DNA of 6,634 bases, from the NCBI GenBank assembly GCA_023145535.1, contig JAGLDQ010000048.1, positions 1 to 6,634 on the forward strand. Direction: 5' to 3'. A program made the translations under genes and the position numbers. The first letter of the stretch is position 1. The number at the start of each line of letters is the position of its first letter. This DNA comes from Cocleimonas sp. Its GTDB lineage: Bacteria; Pseudomonadota; Gammaproteobacteria; Thiotrichales; Thiotrichaceae. Below the pieces are notes generated by a model, which ran no database searches, was not told the origin of the DNA, and saw only the letters and a program-made list of their open reading frames with translations. Below, in pieces: positions 1-5,998 of the stretch.

Positions 1-1604
1 GAGCTGTGGAACATTTGATAAATATCGGTTTCTATACCGCTTGTCCAGCCTAATGTAATCGCCATAAAGTCTTTATTATCTAACTTATCAATCATCACGG
101 GCCATTCTGTGGGTGTTGGGATTAATTTAACCCCTGCTTTTGCGTACATGTCTTTTAATAACAACACCATGCGCTTGGTATCTTCATTGCCTTGAAAATA
201 CGTTAATTCAAACTCAAAATCTTTGCCATCAGGCCCTTCTAATAGACCGTCATTGTTACTGTCTTTAAATCCTGCCTCTGCCAATAGTTTCTTGGCTTTA
301 TTCAAATCGCTGGTTCTGGCAATGAGTGCTGTGTCATGTTGCTTGCTTCTGGGGCTAAAGGGACTAATCGCTACTTCTGCATAGCCTAAATAAATATCAT
401 CAATGATTTTTTTGCGATCGGTGATATAGGTCATTGCCTGACGCACACGTTTATCCGCAAAGAGGGTTGGCTTTTCTTTTGTTCCCTGATTCCACGCAAG
501 ATAAGAATACCCTGCCGTTGGACTCATATATTCAAAATTATGACTGCTTTTCGTCATCTGCTTATCGGCTTTAAGCTTTTTATATTCAACGGGACGAGCA
601 CCATAAGTATCTAGCTCTCCATTGCGATAAGTCGTTAAACGTGCGCTATCATTTTGAATAACTTTCCAGATAATTTTATCATAAGGGGCTTGAACCGCAC
701 CCCAGTAGCGCGTGTTGCGAACTAGCTCAACACCGCCTTTATCGGGTGTCCAGCTTTTTGGATCAGATAAGCGATAAGGCCCCGTACCGATCAAGATCCC
801 TTTGGATTCATTAAACTCTTCTGTTTTTTCCATATAAGGCTGGTAAAAATGCTGTGGTAAAATAGCCATTCCACCGGCAAGATCGATTGCTTCAAAATAG
901 GGTCGCTTAAAAATAAAGCTAACTTCGTAATCACCCTTTGCATTCACTGATTTTAATGGCTCAAAATACGCTTGTGTACCTGGTGCCTTAATCCCCTTGT
1001 TCATCATAAAGTTATAGCTAAAAACAATATCTTCAGCCGTCATTGGTTCTCCATCAGAAAAAACAATATTGTTTCTTAACTGAAAGGTGATCGTTAAGCC
1101 ATCTTCACTGATTTTCCAACTTTTTGCCAACAGTCCTGACCACTCTAAAGTATCAGGGTCTCTTGTTAGTAATGATTCTAAAACATAACTTTGTACGGTA
1201 GAAGCATCCGCATCAGAAGAAACTAAGGGCGATATTGTTTTTAGATTATTACCAAATGCATTAACTTTCCAATCCCCTGTTGCATAATCTGCAAGTTGAG
1301 TTGCAGCATGAGCACGCTTGAAGGATGCCACAACATCGGAAGAATTACTTTTTCCTGTAGAATTTATTGACGATGCATTCGATTGAGTGACTTGAAAACG
1401 ACCATCTTCCACTTTTTTAGATAATTTGCTAATCGCTACCCGTAAACTACTGACATCCTTTGACTGTGCAGATAAGGCTTGTGTGGTTTCAGATAGCTTT
1501 GTCCACTGACGATCTATTTGATACATCGTTGCTATAATCAAAATAATGATTAAAGTAAGAAAAGCATAGAGAATGAAGTCTTTAGTAGAGAGTCTTTTTT
1601 GCAT
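1..1604 (-). CDS. Membrane-anchored ABC transporter solute-binding protein, family 5 (peptide type), partial at C-terminus
   Basis: The first 534 codons are visible; the stop lies beyond the left edge. Seen: a short basic N-terminus (MQKR), one hydrophobic helix at about residues 10-27, then a heptad-patterned segment with hydrophobic residues every seven positions (I30, L37, L44, V51, I58, V65), and a Ser/Asn-rich linker at about 75-92. The globular part starts near 110. It has the family-5 hallmarks: DPDTLEWSGLLAKSW (150-164), FSDGEPMTAEDIVFSYNF (182-199), GTGPYRL (273-279), and DKRVRQAMTYITDR (384-397). It ends with a GWTSGIETDIYQMFHS stretch (519-534) close to the C-terminal lobe. Known of the family: periplasmic capture of oligopeptides or similar solutes for an ABC permease. 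Inferred: an uncleaved signal anchor holds the protein in the inner membrane, since no lipobox or clear AxA site is seen. The ATG at 1602-1604 is the first in frame after a stop codon; its Shine-Dalgarno is weak. No permease or ATPase gene is visible, so the substrate is unknown. Confidence 0.88.
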   Translation of the reverse strand, partial: MQKRLSTKDFILYAFLTLIIILIIATMYQIDRQWTKLSETTQALSAQSKDVSSLRVAISKLSKKVEDGRFQVTQSNASSINSTGKSNSSDVVASFKRAHAATQLADYATGDWKVNAFGNNLKTISPLVSSDADASTVQSYVLESLLTRDPDTLEWSGLLAKSWKISEDGLTITFQLRNNIVFSDGEPMTAEDIVFSYNFMMNKGIKAPGTQAYFEPLKSVNAKGDYEVSFIFKRPYFEAIDLAGGMAILPQHFYQPYMEKTEEFNESKGILIGTGPYRLSDPKSWTPDKGGVELVRNTRYWGAVQAPYDKIIWKVIQNDSARLTTYRNGELDTYGARPVEYKKLKADKQMTKSSHNFEYMSPTAGYSYLAWNQGTKEKPTLFADKRVRQAMTYITDRKKIIDDIYLGYAEVAISPFSPRSKQHDTALIARTSDLNKAKKLLAEAGFKDSNNDGLLEGPDGKDFEFELTYFQGNEDTKRMVLLLKDMYAKAGVKLIPTPTEWPVMIDKLDNKDFMAITLGWTSGIETDIYQMFHS

Positions 1605-1649
1605 AAGTTTTTTTGATAATTGAAAGCGACTTGGTGTTTTTATAATTGT

Positions 1650-1678
1650 TTAATATTTTTTTATGTATGGGCTGACTA
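1650..1678 (-). promoter_or_regulatory. Candidate sigma70 promoter of the solute-binding protein gene
   Basis: On the minus strand a TAGTCA (1673-1678), 17-base spacer and TATTAA (1650-1655) lie about 46 bases before the ATG. Each hexamer matches consensus at 4 of 6 positions, in a very AT-rich stretch where such matches are common. A promoter is expected here because the preceding porin gene ends in a terminator at 1726-1760. The exact boxes are only a suggestion. Confidence 0.3.
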
Positions 1679-1725
1679 TATCCCTACATCACCAACTTTT
1701 CCAGTCATCTATAAACAATAGACAT

Positions 1726-1760
1726 AAAAAAAGCGAACATTCAACAGAATGCCCGCTTTT
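1726..1760 (-). terminator. Rho-independent terminator of the porin gene
   Basis: Read on the minus strand, a 14-bp stem (1747-1760 with 1729-1742) closes a four-base TGTT loop and runs into a tract of seven T (1732-1726). Two G-T wobbles (1752-1753 with 1736-1737) complete the stem only in minus-strand RNA. On the plus strand these positions are A-C mismatches, which fixes the direction. It starts 25 bases after the porin stop codon and separates the porin from the solute-binding protein gene. Confidence 0.9.
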
Positions 1761-1785
1761 ATTGATTCTAGCCACTAATTAAAAA

Positions 1786-2667
1786 TTAGAAGTTAGATGT
1801 AATACCAACACGAGCATGAGATGCTTTGCTATCATTCATGTTGTTCTTACCAAGACTTCCCCAAACACTAGTGCCTTTACCTAGCTTATAGCCAACTTCG
1901 CCAACTTTGTAGCTTCCATCAACATCTTTTCTTTTGCCAACTTCACCTTGAACGTATGCTTTGCCAAACTTATAACGACCATTAAGTGCTGTATTTTTGC
2001 TGTCATCAGCGGCTTTGTTATAAACGAAACCAACTCTATGACCTGCTGGCATTGTATAGCCTAATGCTAACGTATCATTTCCATCAGCGCCTTTCATTTT
2101 TTGATGGCCCCAAGCAGCATAAATACCATTGCTGTTATAGTTAATCAAGGTGCTAATCACATCATTATTAACGCCACTTTTCTCATCAGGAACATACGCT
2201 GCTGCGAATCCAATAGGGCCAAAGCCTTTTAAATAAGCAATGGCATTAGAAACACGAAAAGGACCATCTTGAATGGTTTGTTGTCCGCCAACATTCATGA
2301 AATCTAACGCATCAGAAGATAATGCATAAGGTGTTGCGTGACGACCAACGCGAACTTCACCAAAGTTACCTTTTAAGCCAACCCAAGCATCACGAGCGCC
2401 AAGAGCTGCTGGAGTACCGTTGTTATCAATAGCATTTTTGGTAGAAAACTCAACTTTGTGAGTTACCGACATGCCATTATCCATTGGTGTAGAACCTTTA
2501 ACACCTAGGCGAGATGTATGTGCATCTACCGTTGTCACGCTGTCCCCAGCCGCATTTTTATTACTACCGACAGAAACTTTCATTTTTCCGTAAAGTGTTG
2601 TATCAGCCATGACAGCCATTGGTGCAGCCAAACCAGCTGCTACTGCGATTGCAAGCAATTTTTTCAT
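1786..2667 (-). CDS. Small Gram-negative general porin (neisserial/Porin_4 type)
   Basis: Encodes 293 residues. Residues 1-21 are a Sec signal peptide (MKKLLAIAV..., cleavage after V-M-A, mature start DTTLYGK). The mature protein shows alternating beta-strand segments, the GEVRVGRHATPYALSSDALDF region (about 104-124) typical of the strand leading into constriction loop 3, and a final Phe in GITSNF, the usual BAM recognition residue. Family knowledge: trimeric outer-membrane beta-barrels passing small hydrophilic solutes. At about 272 mature residues it is shorter than the roughly 320-370 common for this family, probably through short external loops. The reading frame is intact. The start is supported by AGGAG (2675-2679) seven bases before ATG. 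It is monocistronic: own promoter at 2853-2881, a long leader, and a terminator just after the stop. The exact porin class and selectivity cannot be told from sequence alone. Confidence 0.9.
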   Translation of the reverse strand: MKKLLAIAVAAGLAAPMAVMADTTLYGKMKVSVGSNKNAAGDSVTTVDAHTSRLGVKGSTPMDNGMSVTHKVEFSTKNAIDNNGTPAALGARDAWVGLKGNFGEVRVGRHATPYALSSDALDFMNVGGQQTIQDGPFRVSNAIAYLKGFGPIGFAAAYVPDEKSGVNNDVISTLINYNSNGIYAAWGHQKMKGADGNDTLALGYTMPAGHRVGFVYNKAADDSKNTALNGRYKFGKAYVQGEVGKRKDVDGSYKVGEVGYKLGKGTSVWGSLGKNNMNDSKASHARVGITSNF

Positions 2668-2718
2668 CTTTCGACTCCTAAAAAAGTTAGTCCTAAAATA
2701 TATAAATAATTTTTTAAT

Positions 2719-2747
2719 CTGAAGGCAGGCTTAACAACCTACTTCAG
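2719..2747 (-). other. Hairpin in the porin 5' leader
   Basis: On the minus strand, CTGAAG (2747-2742) and AGG (2740-2738) can pair with CCT (2729-2727) and CTTCAG (2724-2719). This leaves an 8-base loop and a small internal bulge. It sits 52 bases or more before the porin start and is followed by an A/T-rich single-stranded stretch before the Shine-Dalgarno. No T-tract follows, so it is not a classical terminator. A role in mRNA stability or small-RNA control is only inferred. Confidence 0.4.
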
Positions 2748-2793
2748 GTATTCCAACAGAAACAGCGGAATTGATACGAATTTTAGTACCAGT

Positions 2794-2809
2794 GTTGCAA
2801 AAATGCAAC
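2794..2809. repeat. Inverted repeat GTTGCA-AAAA-TGCAAC in the porin leader
   Basis: A perfect 6-bp inverted repeat with a 4-base spacer lies about 45 bases downstream of the porin -10 box, hence within the predicted transcript. It could be an RNA hairpin in the leader or a DNA operator for a dimeric regulator. The sequence does not choose between these. Confidence 0.45.
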
Positions 2810-2852
2810 AAAAATCTTAATTCTTATCGATCAGCTACTACATTCCGTAGGT

Positions 2853-2881
2853 ATTATAGCAATTTATCCGTAAAATATTAA
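2853..2881 (-). promoter_or_regulatory. Extended -10 sigma70 promoter of the porin gene
   Basis: Minus-strand TTAATA (2881-2876), 17-base spacer, perfect TATAAT (2858-2853), with TGC directly before the -10 box giving an extended -10 element. The expected transcript start is near 2845, so the porin mRNA would carry a leader of about 178 bases. It lies only about 18 bases beyond the rpsI terminator, so porin transcription is independent of the ribosomal operon. Confidence 0.7.
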
Positions 2882-2898
2882 CGCTTATTTACATACGC

Positions 2899-2930
2899 AA
2901 AAACGCCACAGATGAATCTGTGGCGTTTTT
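2899..2930 (-). terminator. rpsI operon terminator, near-symmetrical
   Basis: A perfect 14-bp stem (2899-2912 with 2917-2930) with a TGAA/TTCA loop has A5 on one flank and T6 on the other, so it reads as a terminator in either direction. The minus-strand use is clear: it follows the rpsI stop by about 63 bases. No plus-strand gene ends here, so the plus-strand activity would only stop antisense transcription into rpsI. Confidence 0.92.
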
Positions 2931-2993
2931 TATAATCTATCCGAACTCATATTGCAAATAAACAGTAATATTTAGCAATAAGCTGTTGTAGAT

Positions 2994-3386
2994 TTAACGT
3001 TTGGAGAATTGAGTTGCTCTACGTGCTTTACGTAAACCAACTTTTTTACGCTCAACTTTACGTGCATCACGTGTTAACAATCCTTCTGATTTTAGTGCAC
3101 CACGCAAACTTTCATCAAAAGTAAGCAATGCTCTTGCAATACCAAGACGAATCGCGCCTGCTTGACCACTATCGCCACCGCCTTTCACTGTCACCATAAT
3201 ATCAAATTTATCATTCATTTCAGCCGTATCTAACGCTTGACGAACAACCATGCGTGATGTTTCACGACCAAAATACTCATCTATAGGTAGTTTATTAACT
3301 ATAATATCCCCCGCTCCCATTTTCATGAAAACACGCGCAGATGATGATTTGCGTCGACCCGTTCCGTAGTATTGTGTATCGGCCAT
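2994..3386 (-). CDS. rpsI: 30S ribosomal protein S9
   Basis: Encodes 130 residues, the normal length for bacterial S9 (also called uS9). Visible hallmarks are the N-terminal YYGTGRRKSSSARV (6-19), the VTVKGGGDSGQAGAIRLGIARALL core (about 66-89), and the highly basic tail ending in ATQFSKR. In other bacteria the last Lys-Arg of that tail reaches the P-site tRNA anticodon stem in the small subunit. It is the second gene of the rplM-rpsI operon, 32 bases after the rplM stop, with no promoter or terminator in the gap. The Shine-Dalgarno is weak (AAGAGA about nine bases before ATG), consistent with translation following from rplM on the same message. Nothing is unusual in the protein. Confidence 0.98.
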   Translation of the reverse strand: MADTQYYGTGRRKSSSARVFMKMGAGDIIVNKLPIDEYFGRETSRMVVRQALDTAEMNDKFDIMVTVKGGGDSGQAGAIRLGIARALLTFDESLRGALKSEGLLTRDARKVERKKVGLRKARRATQFSKR

Positions 3387-3418
3387 TCTATTTAATCTCT
3401 TATCTTGGTATTTAGTTA

Positions 3419-3847
3419 CTATATTTCTAAAGGCATTGGTTGTTGCGCATGATGATTATGCTCAGAACCTGCATAGACTTTTAGTTTTCTATACATTTCA
3501 CGACCTAGCGGTCCTTTTGGCAACATGCCTTTTACTGCTAACTCAATGGCACGCTCAGGTGCTTTGTCCATTAGTTTATCAAAACTAATGGATTTTAAGT
3601 TACCAATATAACCAGTGAAATTGTAATACATCTTATTCGTTGCTTTGCGTCCTGTTACACGCACTTTTTCTGCGTTGATAACAACGATATAATCACCCGT
3701 ATCAACGTGTGGTGTATAAACTGGCTTATGCTTACCACGCAAACGTAATGCGATCTCACTCGATAAACGACCTAAAGTTTTACCTTCAGCATCCACGACA
3801 AACCAGTCGCGCTTTACTTCTGCAGGTTTTGCAGTAAATGTTCCCAT
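3419..3847 (-). CDS. rplM: 50S ribosomal protein L13
   Basis: Encodes 142 residues, the same length as E. coli L13 (uL13). Clear family motifs are MGTFTAKPAEVKRDWFVVDA (1-20), GKTLGRLSSEIALRLRGKHK (22-41), YTPHVDTGDYIVV (44-56), AVKGMLPKGPLGREMYRKL (about 104-122) and KVYAGSEHNHHAQQP (123-137). L13 is an early-assembly protein of the large subunit. It is the first gene of the rplM-rpsI operon. The start at 3845-3847 has GGAGAA (3855-3860) upstream at a workable distance. In E. coli L13 represses translation of its own operon through the leader. The roughly 65-base leader here (from the proximal promoter) could do the same, but I only infer this. Confidence 0.98.
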   Translation of the reverse strand: MGTFTAKPAEVKRDWFVVDAEGKTLGRLSSEIALRLRGKHKPVYTPHVDTGDYIVVINAEKVRVTGRKATNKMYYNFTGYIGNLKSISFDKLMDKAPERAIELAVKGMLPKGPLGREMYRKLKVYAGSEHNHHAQQPMPLEI

Positions 3848-3878
3848 CTCAAAATTCTCCAGAAATGAAGCTTAGAAA

Positions 3879-3908
3879 CAATGACATAAATAGAGCTAAT
3901 CATCATTG
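3879..3908 (-). other. Possible leader stem upstream of rplM
   Basis: On the minus strand CAATGA (3908-3903) can pair with TCATTG (3884-3879) around an 18-base loop, near the 5' end of the predicted rplM mRNA. The stem is short and the loop AU-rich. It is listed because the E. coli operon is autoregulated by L13 through its leader; equivalence is not shown. Confidence 0.25.
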
Positions 3909-3918
3909 TGTAGTATTA

Positions 3919-3927
3919 ATTATAACA
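3919..3927 (-). promoter_or_regulatory. Proximal extended -10 promoter of rplM-rpsI
   Basis: Minus-strand TGT followed directly by a perfect TATAAT (3924-3919) forms an extended -10 element 71 bases before the rplM ATG. No good -35 lies at 16-18 bases, which extended -10 promoters can tolerate. Transcription would start near 3912. Confidence 0.6.
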
Positions 3928-3961
3928 AGCCCCAAAGTGAAGCCTATTCAAAGAACGGGGC

Positions 3962-3990
3962 ATTCTATTGGAATCCAGCGCTTGACTCAA
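3962..3990 (-). promoter_or_regulatory. Distal sigma70 promoter candidate of rplM-rpsI
   Basis: Minus-strand TTGAGT (3990-3985), exactly 17 bases, then TAGAAT (3967-3962). The boxes match consensus at 4 of 6 and 5 of 6 positions. It would start transcription near 3955, giving a leader of about 108 bases and a tandem-promoter arrangement with the element at 3919-3927. Confidence 0.45.
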
Positions 3991-4127
3991 GCTCTAATTT
4001 TGGCTTTTTTACTGTACCAATCCGTTAATAAAAGCTCTGTACTTTAGTGCAAGACTTTAGTTTACATTAGGCTCATGAGATCTGACATTGTTAAATAAGT
4101 AGAGTTATGTGGTTCTTATTTCTACGA
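3991..4127. other. Intergenic stretch without a recognisable gene
   Basis: This AT-rich part of the rplM-purE divergent region holds no convincing coding frame or RNA gene. The only patterns seen are a direct repeat ACTTTAGT (4041-4048 and 4054-4061, period 13) and a palindrome CTCATGAG (4072-4079), both small enough to be chance. Confidence 0.5.
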
Positions 4128-4311
4128 AATTGTGGAATAAGCTTAATGCAAAAATGTCCTCGTTGTAAAAATGAAACATTTATAAAAAGCGGAATAAATG
4201 TAAAGACTGTGCTTATCATCACTGCATATTGGCAAGCCAACATTGCCTTATTGAATCTTTCTTTCTAACTTCCCATCCTTCCAGAGACAGTTTTGGAATA
4301 AATCCACAATT
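4128..4311. repeat. Inverted 9-bp repeat bracketing the transposase remnant
   Basis: AATTGTGGA (4128-4136) is repeated inverted as TCCACAATT (4303-4311), enclosing the zinc-ribbon remnant. In addition GGAATAA occurs at 4134, 4191 and 4295, the last two extending to a 9-base GGAATAAAT. These could be decayed ends of a small mobile-element derivative, but the match does not extend in either direction and a chance origin in AT-rich DNA is possible. Confidence 0.25.
4146..4225 (+). pseudogene. Remnant of a zinc-ribbon transposase N-terminus (IS1 InsA-like), frameshifted
   Basis: From ATG 4146 the frame reads MQKCPRCKNETFIKSGI. A shift at about 4197-4199 then gives CKDCAYHHC, restoring a C-x2-C ... 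C-x2-C zinc ribbon. This layout (CPxC, a Lys/Gly-rich turn, then CKxCxYxxx) is the N-terminal DNA-binding domain of IS1-type InsA and related short transposases. Family members have several more residues, usually ending Gln-Arg-Tyr, before the second cysteine pair, so a short out-of-frame deletion is the likely lesion. Unshifted, the frame ends at 4268 as an unrelated 40-residue peptide. Nothing resembling the catalytic domain follows before the purE promoter. The family name is a judgement by eye, and an unrelated zinc-ribbon protein fragment is possible. Confidence 0.5.
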
Positions 4312-4322
4312 CCCTATATAAT
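4293..4322 (+). promoter_or_regulatory. Sigma70 promoter of the purEK operon
   Basis: TTGGAA (4293-4298), 18-base spacer, then a perfect TATAAT (4317-4322). The expected start near 4329 gives a leader of only about 25 bases, too short for a purine riboswitch. I could not find a convincing copy of the E. coli PurR operator around it. Confidence 0.65.
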
Positions 4323-4341
4323 GCGCGATTTTATTGATTTT

Positions 4342-4347
4342 GGAGGG
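4342..4347 (+). promoter_or_regulatory. Strong Shine-Dalgarno that sets the purE start
   Basis: GGAGGG sits six bases before ATG 4354. The longer in-frame ATG at 4321 overlaps the last two bases of the TATAAT box and has no ribosome binding site, so it cannot be in the transcript from this promoter. Confidence 0.88.
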
Positions 4348-4353
4348 ATTGCG

Positions 4354-4845
4354 ATGTCTCAGCCTCTTGTTGGTGTGGTGATGGGGAGTAATAGTGATTG
4401 GAGCGTTATGTCCAAGGCGGTTGAACAGCTGGAACATTTTGCTATTCCTCATGAGTATCGCGTCGTTTCAGCGCATCGTACCCCTGATTTATTATTTGAC
4501 TATGCCAGTACTGCCAAAGAGCGCGGTTTACAGGCGATCATTGCAGGTGCAGGGGGAGCAGCGCATTTACCAGGAATGTTAGCCGCGAAGACCACTCTTC
4601 CTATTTTGGGGGTTCCTGTGGGGACACGTTATTTAAAAGGGATCGACTCATTGCATTCTATTGTACAAATGCCAAAAGGCATTCCTGTGGCGACGTTTGC
4701 GATTGGCGAAGCGGGGGCGGCCAATGCGGCTTTATTTGCGGTTTCTTTGCTGGCAAATAATGATCCCGACTTAGCTGAAAAATTGGCTCAATTTCGTGAT
4801 GAGCAACGCCAAGCAGCAATGAACATGGCATTACCTCCAGAATAG
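4354..4845 (+). CDS. purE: N5-carboxyaminoimidazole ribonucleotide mutase (class I PurE)
   Basis: Encodes 163 residues from ATG 4354, near the 169 of E. coli PurE. It interconverts N5-CAIR and CAIR in cytosolic de novo purine synthesis. Visible motifs are GVVMGSNSDWSVM (7-19, the substrate-phosphate loop), VVSAHRTPD (37-45) with the catalytic His at 41, AGAGGAAHLPGMLAAKT (64-80), and SIVQMPKGIPVATFAIGEAGAANAAL. The His in an SAHRTP context and the partner PurK downstream point to the bacterial mutase type rather than the AIR carboxylase class. It is first in the operon, with its own promoter and a very strong Shine-Dalgarno. purK follows seven bases after the stop. An 11-codon upstream extension is open but is rejected because its ATG lies in the -10 box. 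Confidence 0.97.
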   Translation: MSQPLVGVVMGSNSDWSVMSKAVEQLEHFAIPHEYRVVSAHRTPDLLFDYASTAKERGLQAIIAGAGGAAHLPGMLAAKTTLPILGVPVGTRYLKGIDSLHSIVQMPKGIPVATFAIGEAGAANAALFAVSLLANNDPDLAEKLAQFRDEQRQAAMNMALPPE

Positions 4846-4852
4846 GATAGTT

Positions 4853-5998
4853 ATGATTTTACCTGATTCAACCATTGGTATGTTAGGCGGCGGTCAGCTT
4901 GGTCGCCTGTTTGTGAGTGCGGCACATCATCTCGGGTATCGCGTGATCGTATTAGAACCTGACCCTTATAGCCCCGCCGGTTTGATTGCCGATGAGCATA
5001 TTGTCGCTCATTATGATGATAGTAGCGCCATGCAACGTCTCTCTAAACATTGCGATGTAATCACGACAGAGTTTGAAAATATTCCCGCTCATGTTTTAGA
5101 AACACTGGCAATTTCCTGCCCTGTACACCCGAATGCTTCGGCCGTTGAAAAAGCGCAGGATCGCTGTGTAGAAAAAACATTTATTCGCTCCTGCGGTTTA
5201 TTGCCGGTGCCTTATGGTTCTATTACAACCTATTCAGAAATTGCAGCAGCCGTTGATAAAATAGACTTTCCTGCAATTATGAAAACAGCCCGTTTTGGTT
5301 ATGATGGTAAAGGGCAGTGTCGTGTTAATTCTCTAGAAGAAGTACAGCAAGCTTATAATACCTTTGAGCGTCAACCGTGTGTTTTGGAGCAGATGATTGA
5401 TCTGAAATGTGAGATTTCCGTGATATTGGCACGTAATGCATCTGGGGATAGTCAGTGTTTTCCTGTGGCTGAAAATATTCACATCGAGGGTATTTTGCAT
5501 CAAAGCATCGTACCCGCGCGCGCGGATAAGGCGATTATGCAAGCCGCACAGGTTGCGGCGAAACGTATCGCCGACCAAATGGACTATATTGGTGTTTTGG
5601 CGGTTGAGTTTTTTATTAGTCAAAAAGATGAGCTTTTAGTCAATGAAATCGCGCCCCGTACCCATAATAGTGGGCATTACAGCATGGATGCTTGTATCAC
5701 CTCGCAGTTTGAGCAACAAGTACGCGCTATTTGCGGCCTACCCTTTGCAGATACCCATTTATTAAGCCCTGTGGTCATGACCAACATGCTGGGTGAACTC
5801 TGGGATTTATCCTTGGATAAGCCTGTGTTAAATGCTGAACCCATCTTAAACAGTGGCAAATCGAAATTGCATTTGTATGCCAAGCGCGAGGCACGAGCTG
5901 GGCGTAAAATGGGACATTTTAATACCTTGGCAAAAACAACAGAAATAGCGCAAAAAGAAGCGGATGCTATTTTTAATACGATAAAGGAATCGCTATGA
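4853..5998 (+). CDS. purK: N5-carboxyaminoimidazole ribonucleotide synthase (PurK, ATP-grasp)
   Basis: Encodes 381 residues, slightly longer than E. coli PurK (355). It makes N5-CAIR from AIR, bicarbonate and ATP, feeding PurE. Seen in order: the N-terminal GMLGGGQLGRLF (9-20) pre-ATP-grasp fold, VITTEFENIP (about 69-78), the ATP-grasp lysine region FPAIMKTARFGYDGKGQ (139-155), a VLEQMIDLKCEISVI segment, the metal-binding NEIAPRTHNSGHYSMDAC (264-281), and a small C-terminal domain with GRKMGHFN. The start at 4853 has AGGA (4844-4847) overlapping the purE stop, so translation of the two genes is probably linked. Its stop overlaps the next start (ATGA at 5995-5998). A GCGC-rich run around 5514-5525 is within coding sequence and gives Pro-Ala-Arg-Ala-Asp. 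Confidence 0.97.
   Translation: MILPDSTIGMLGGGQLGRLFVSAAHHLGYRVIVLEPDPYSPAGLIADEHIVAHYDDSSAMQRLSKHCDVITTEFENIPAHVLETLAISCPVHPNASAVEKAQDRCVEKTFIRSCGLLPVPYGSITTYSEIAAAVDKIDFPAIMKTARFGYDGKGQCRVNSLEEVQQAYNTFERQPCVLEQMIDLKCEISVILARNASGDSQCFPVAENIHIEGILHQSIVPARADKAIMQAAQVAAKRIADQMDYIGVLAVEFFISQKDELLVNEIAPRTHNSGHYSMDACITSQFEQQVRAICGLPFADTHLLSPVVMTNMLGELWDLSLDKPVLNAEPILNSGKSKLHLYAKREARAGRKMGHFNTLAKTTEIAQKEADAIFNTIKESL

Noticed and set aside
2518..2709. 63-codon plus-strand open frame opposite the porin signal peptide
   Set aside because: It is a shadow of the porin frame, with no support of its own.
2931..2936. TATAAT on the plus strand just after the rpsI terminator
   Set aside because: No -35 at a suitable distance, and it would only drive antisense RNA into rpsI; it arises from the terminator T-tract next to AT-rich DNA.
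3838..4047. 69-codon plus-strand open frame upstream of purE
   Set aside because: It starts inside rplM, covers both rplM promoters, and its translation looks like random AT-rich DNA.
4041..4061. Direct repeat ACTTTAGT with 13-base period as a target-site duplication or regulator site
   Set aside because: Only two 8-base copies in AT-rich DNA, and they do not flank any element; chance is likely.
4293..4353. Purine riboswitch or PurR operator ahead of purE
   Set aside because: The predicted leader is about 25 bases, too short for a riboswitch, and no good match to the E. coli PurR palindrome was seen.
4219..4452. 77-codon minus-strand open frame over the purE promoter and 5' end
   Set aside because: It overlaps conserved purE coding sequence and shows no protein-like pattern or start signals.
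5514..5525. Alternating CG run suggesting Z-DNA or a structural signal
   Set aside because: It is explained by Pro-Ala-Arg-Ala codons in purK, and the run is short.
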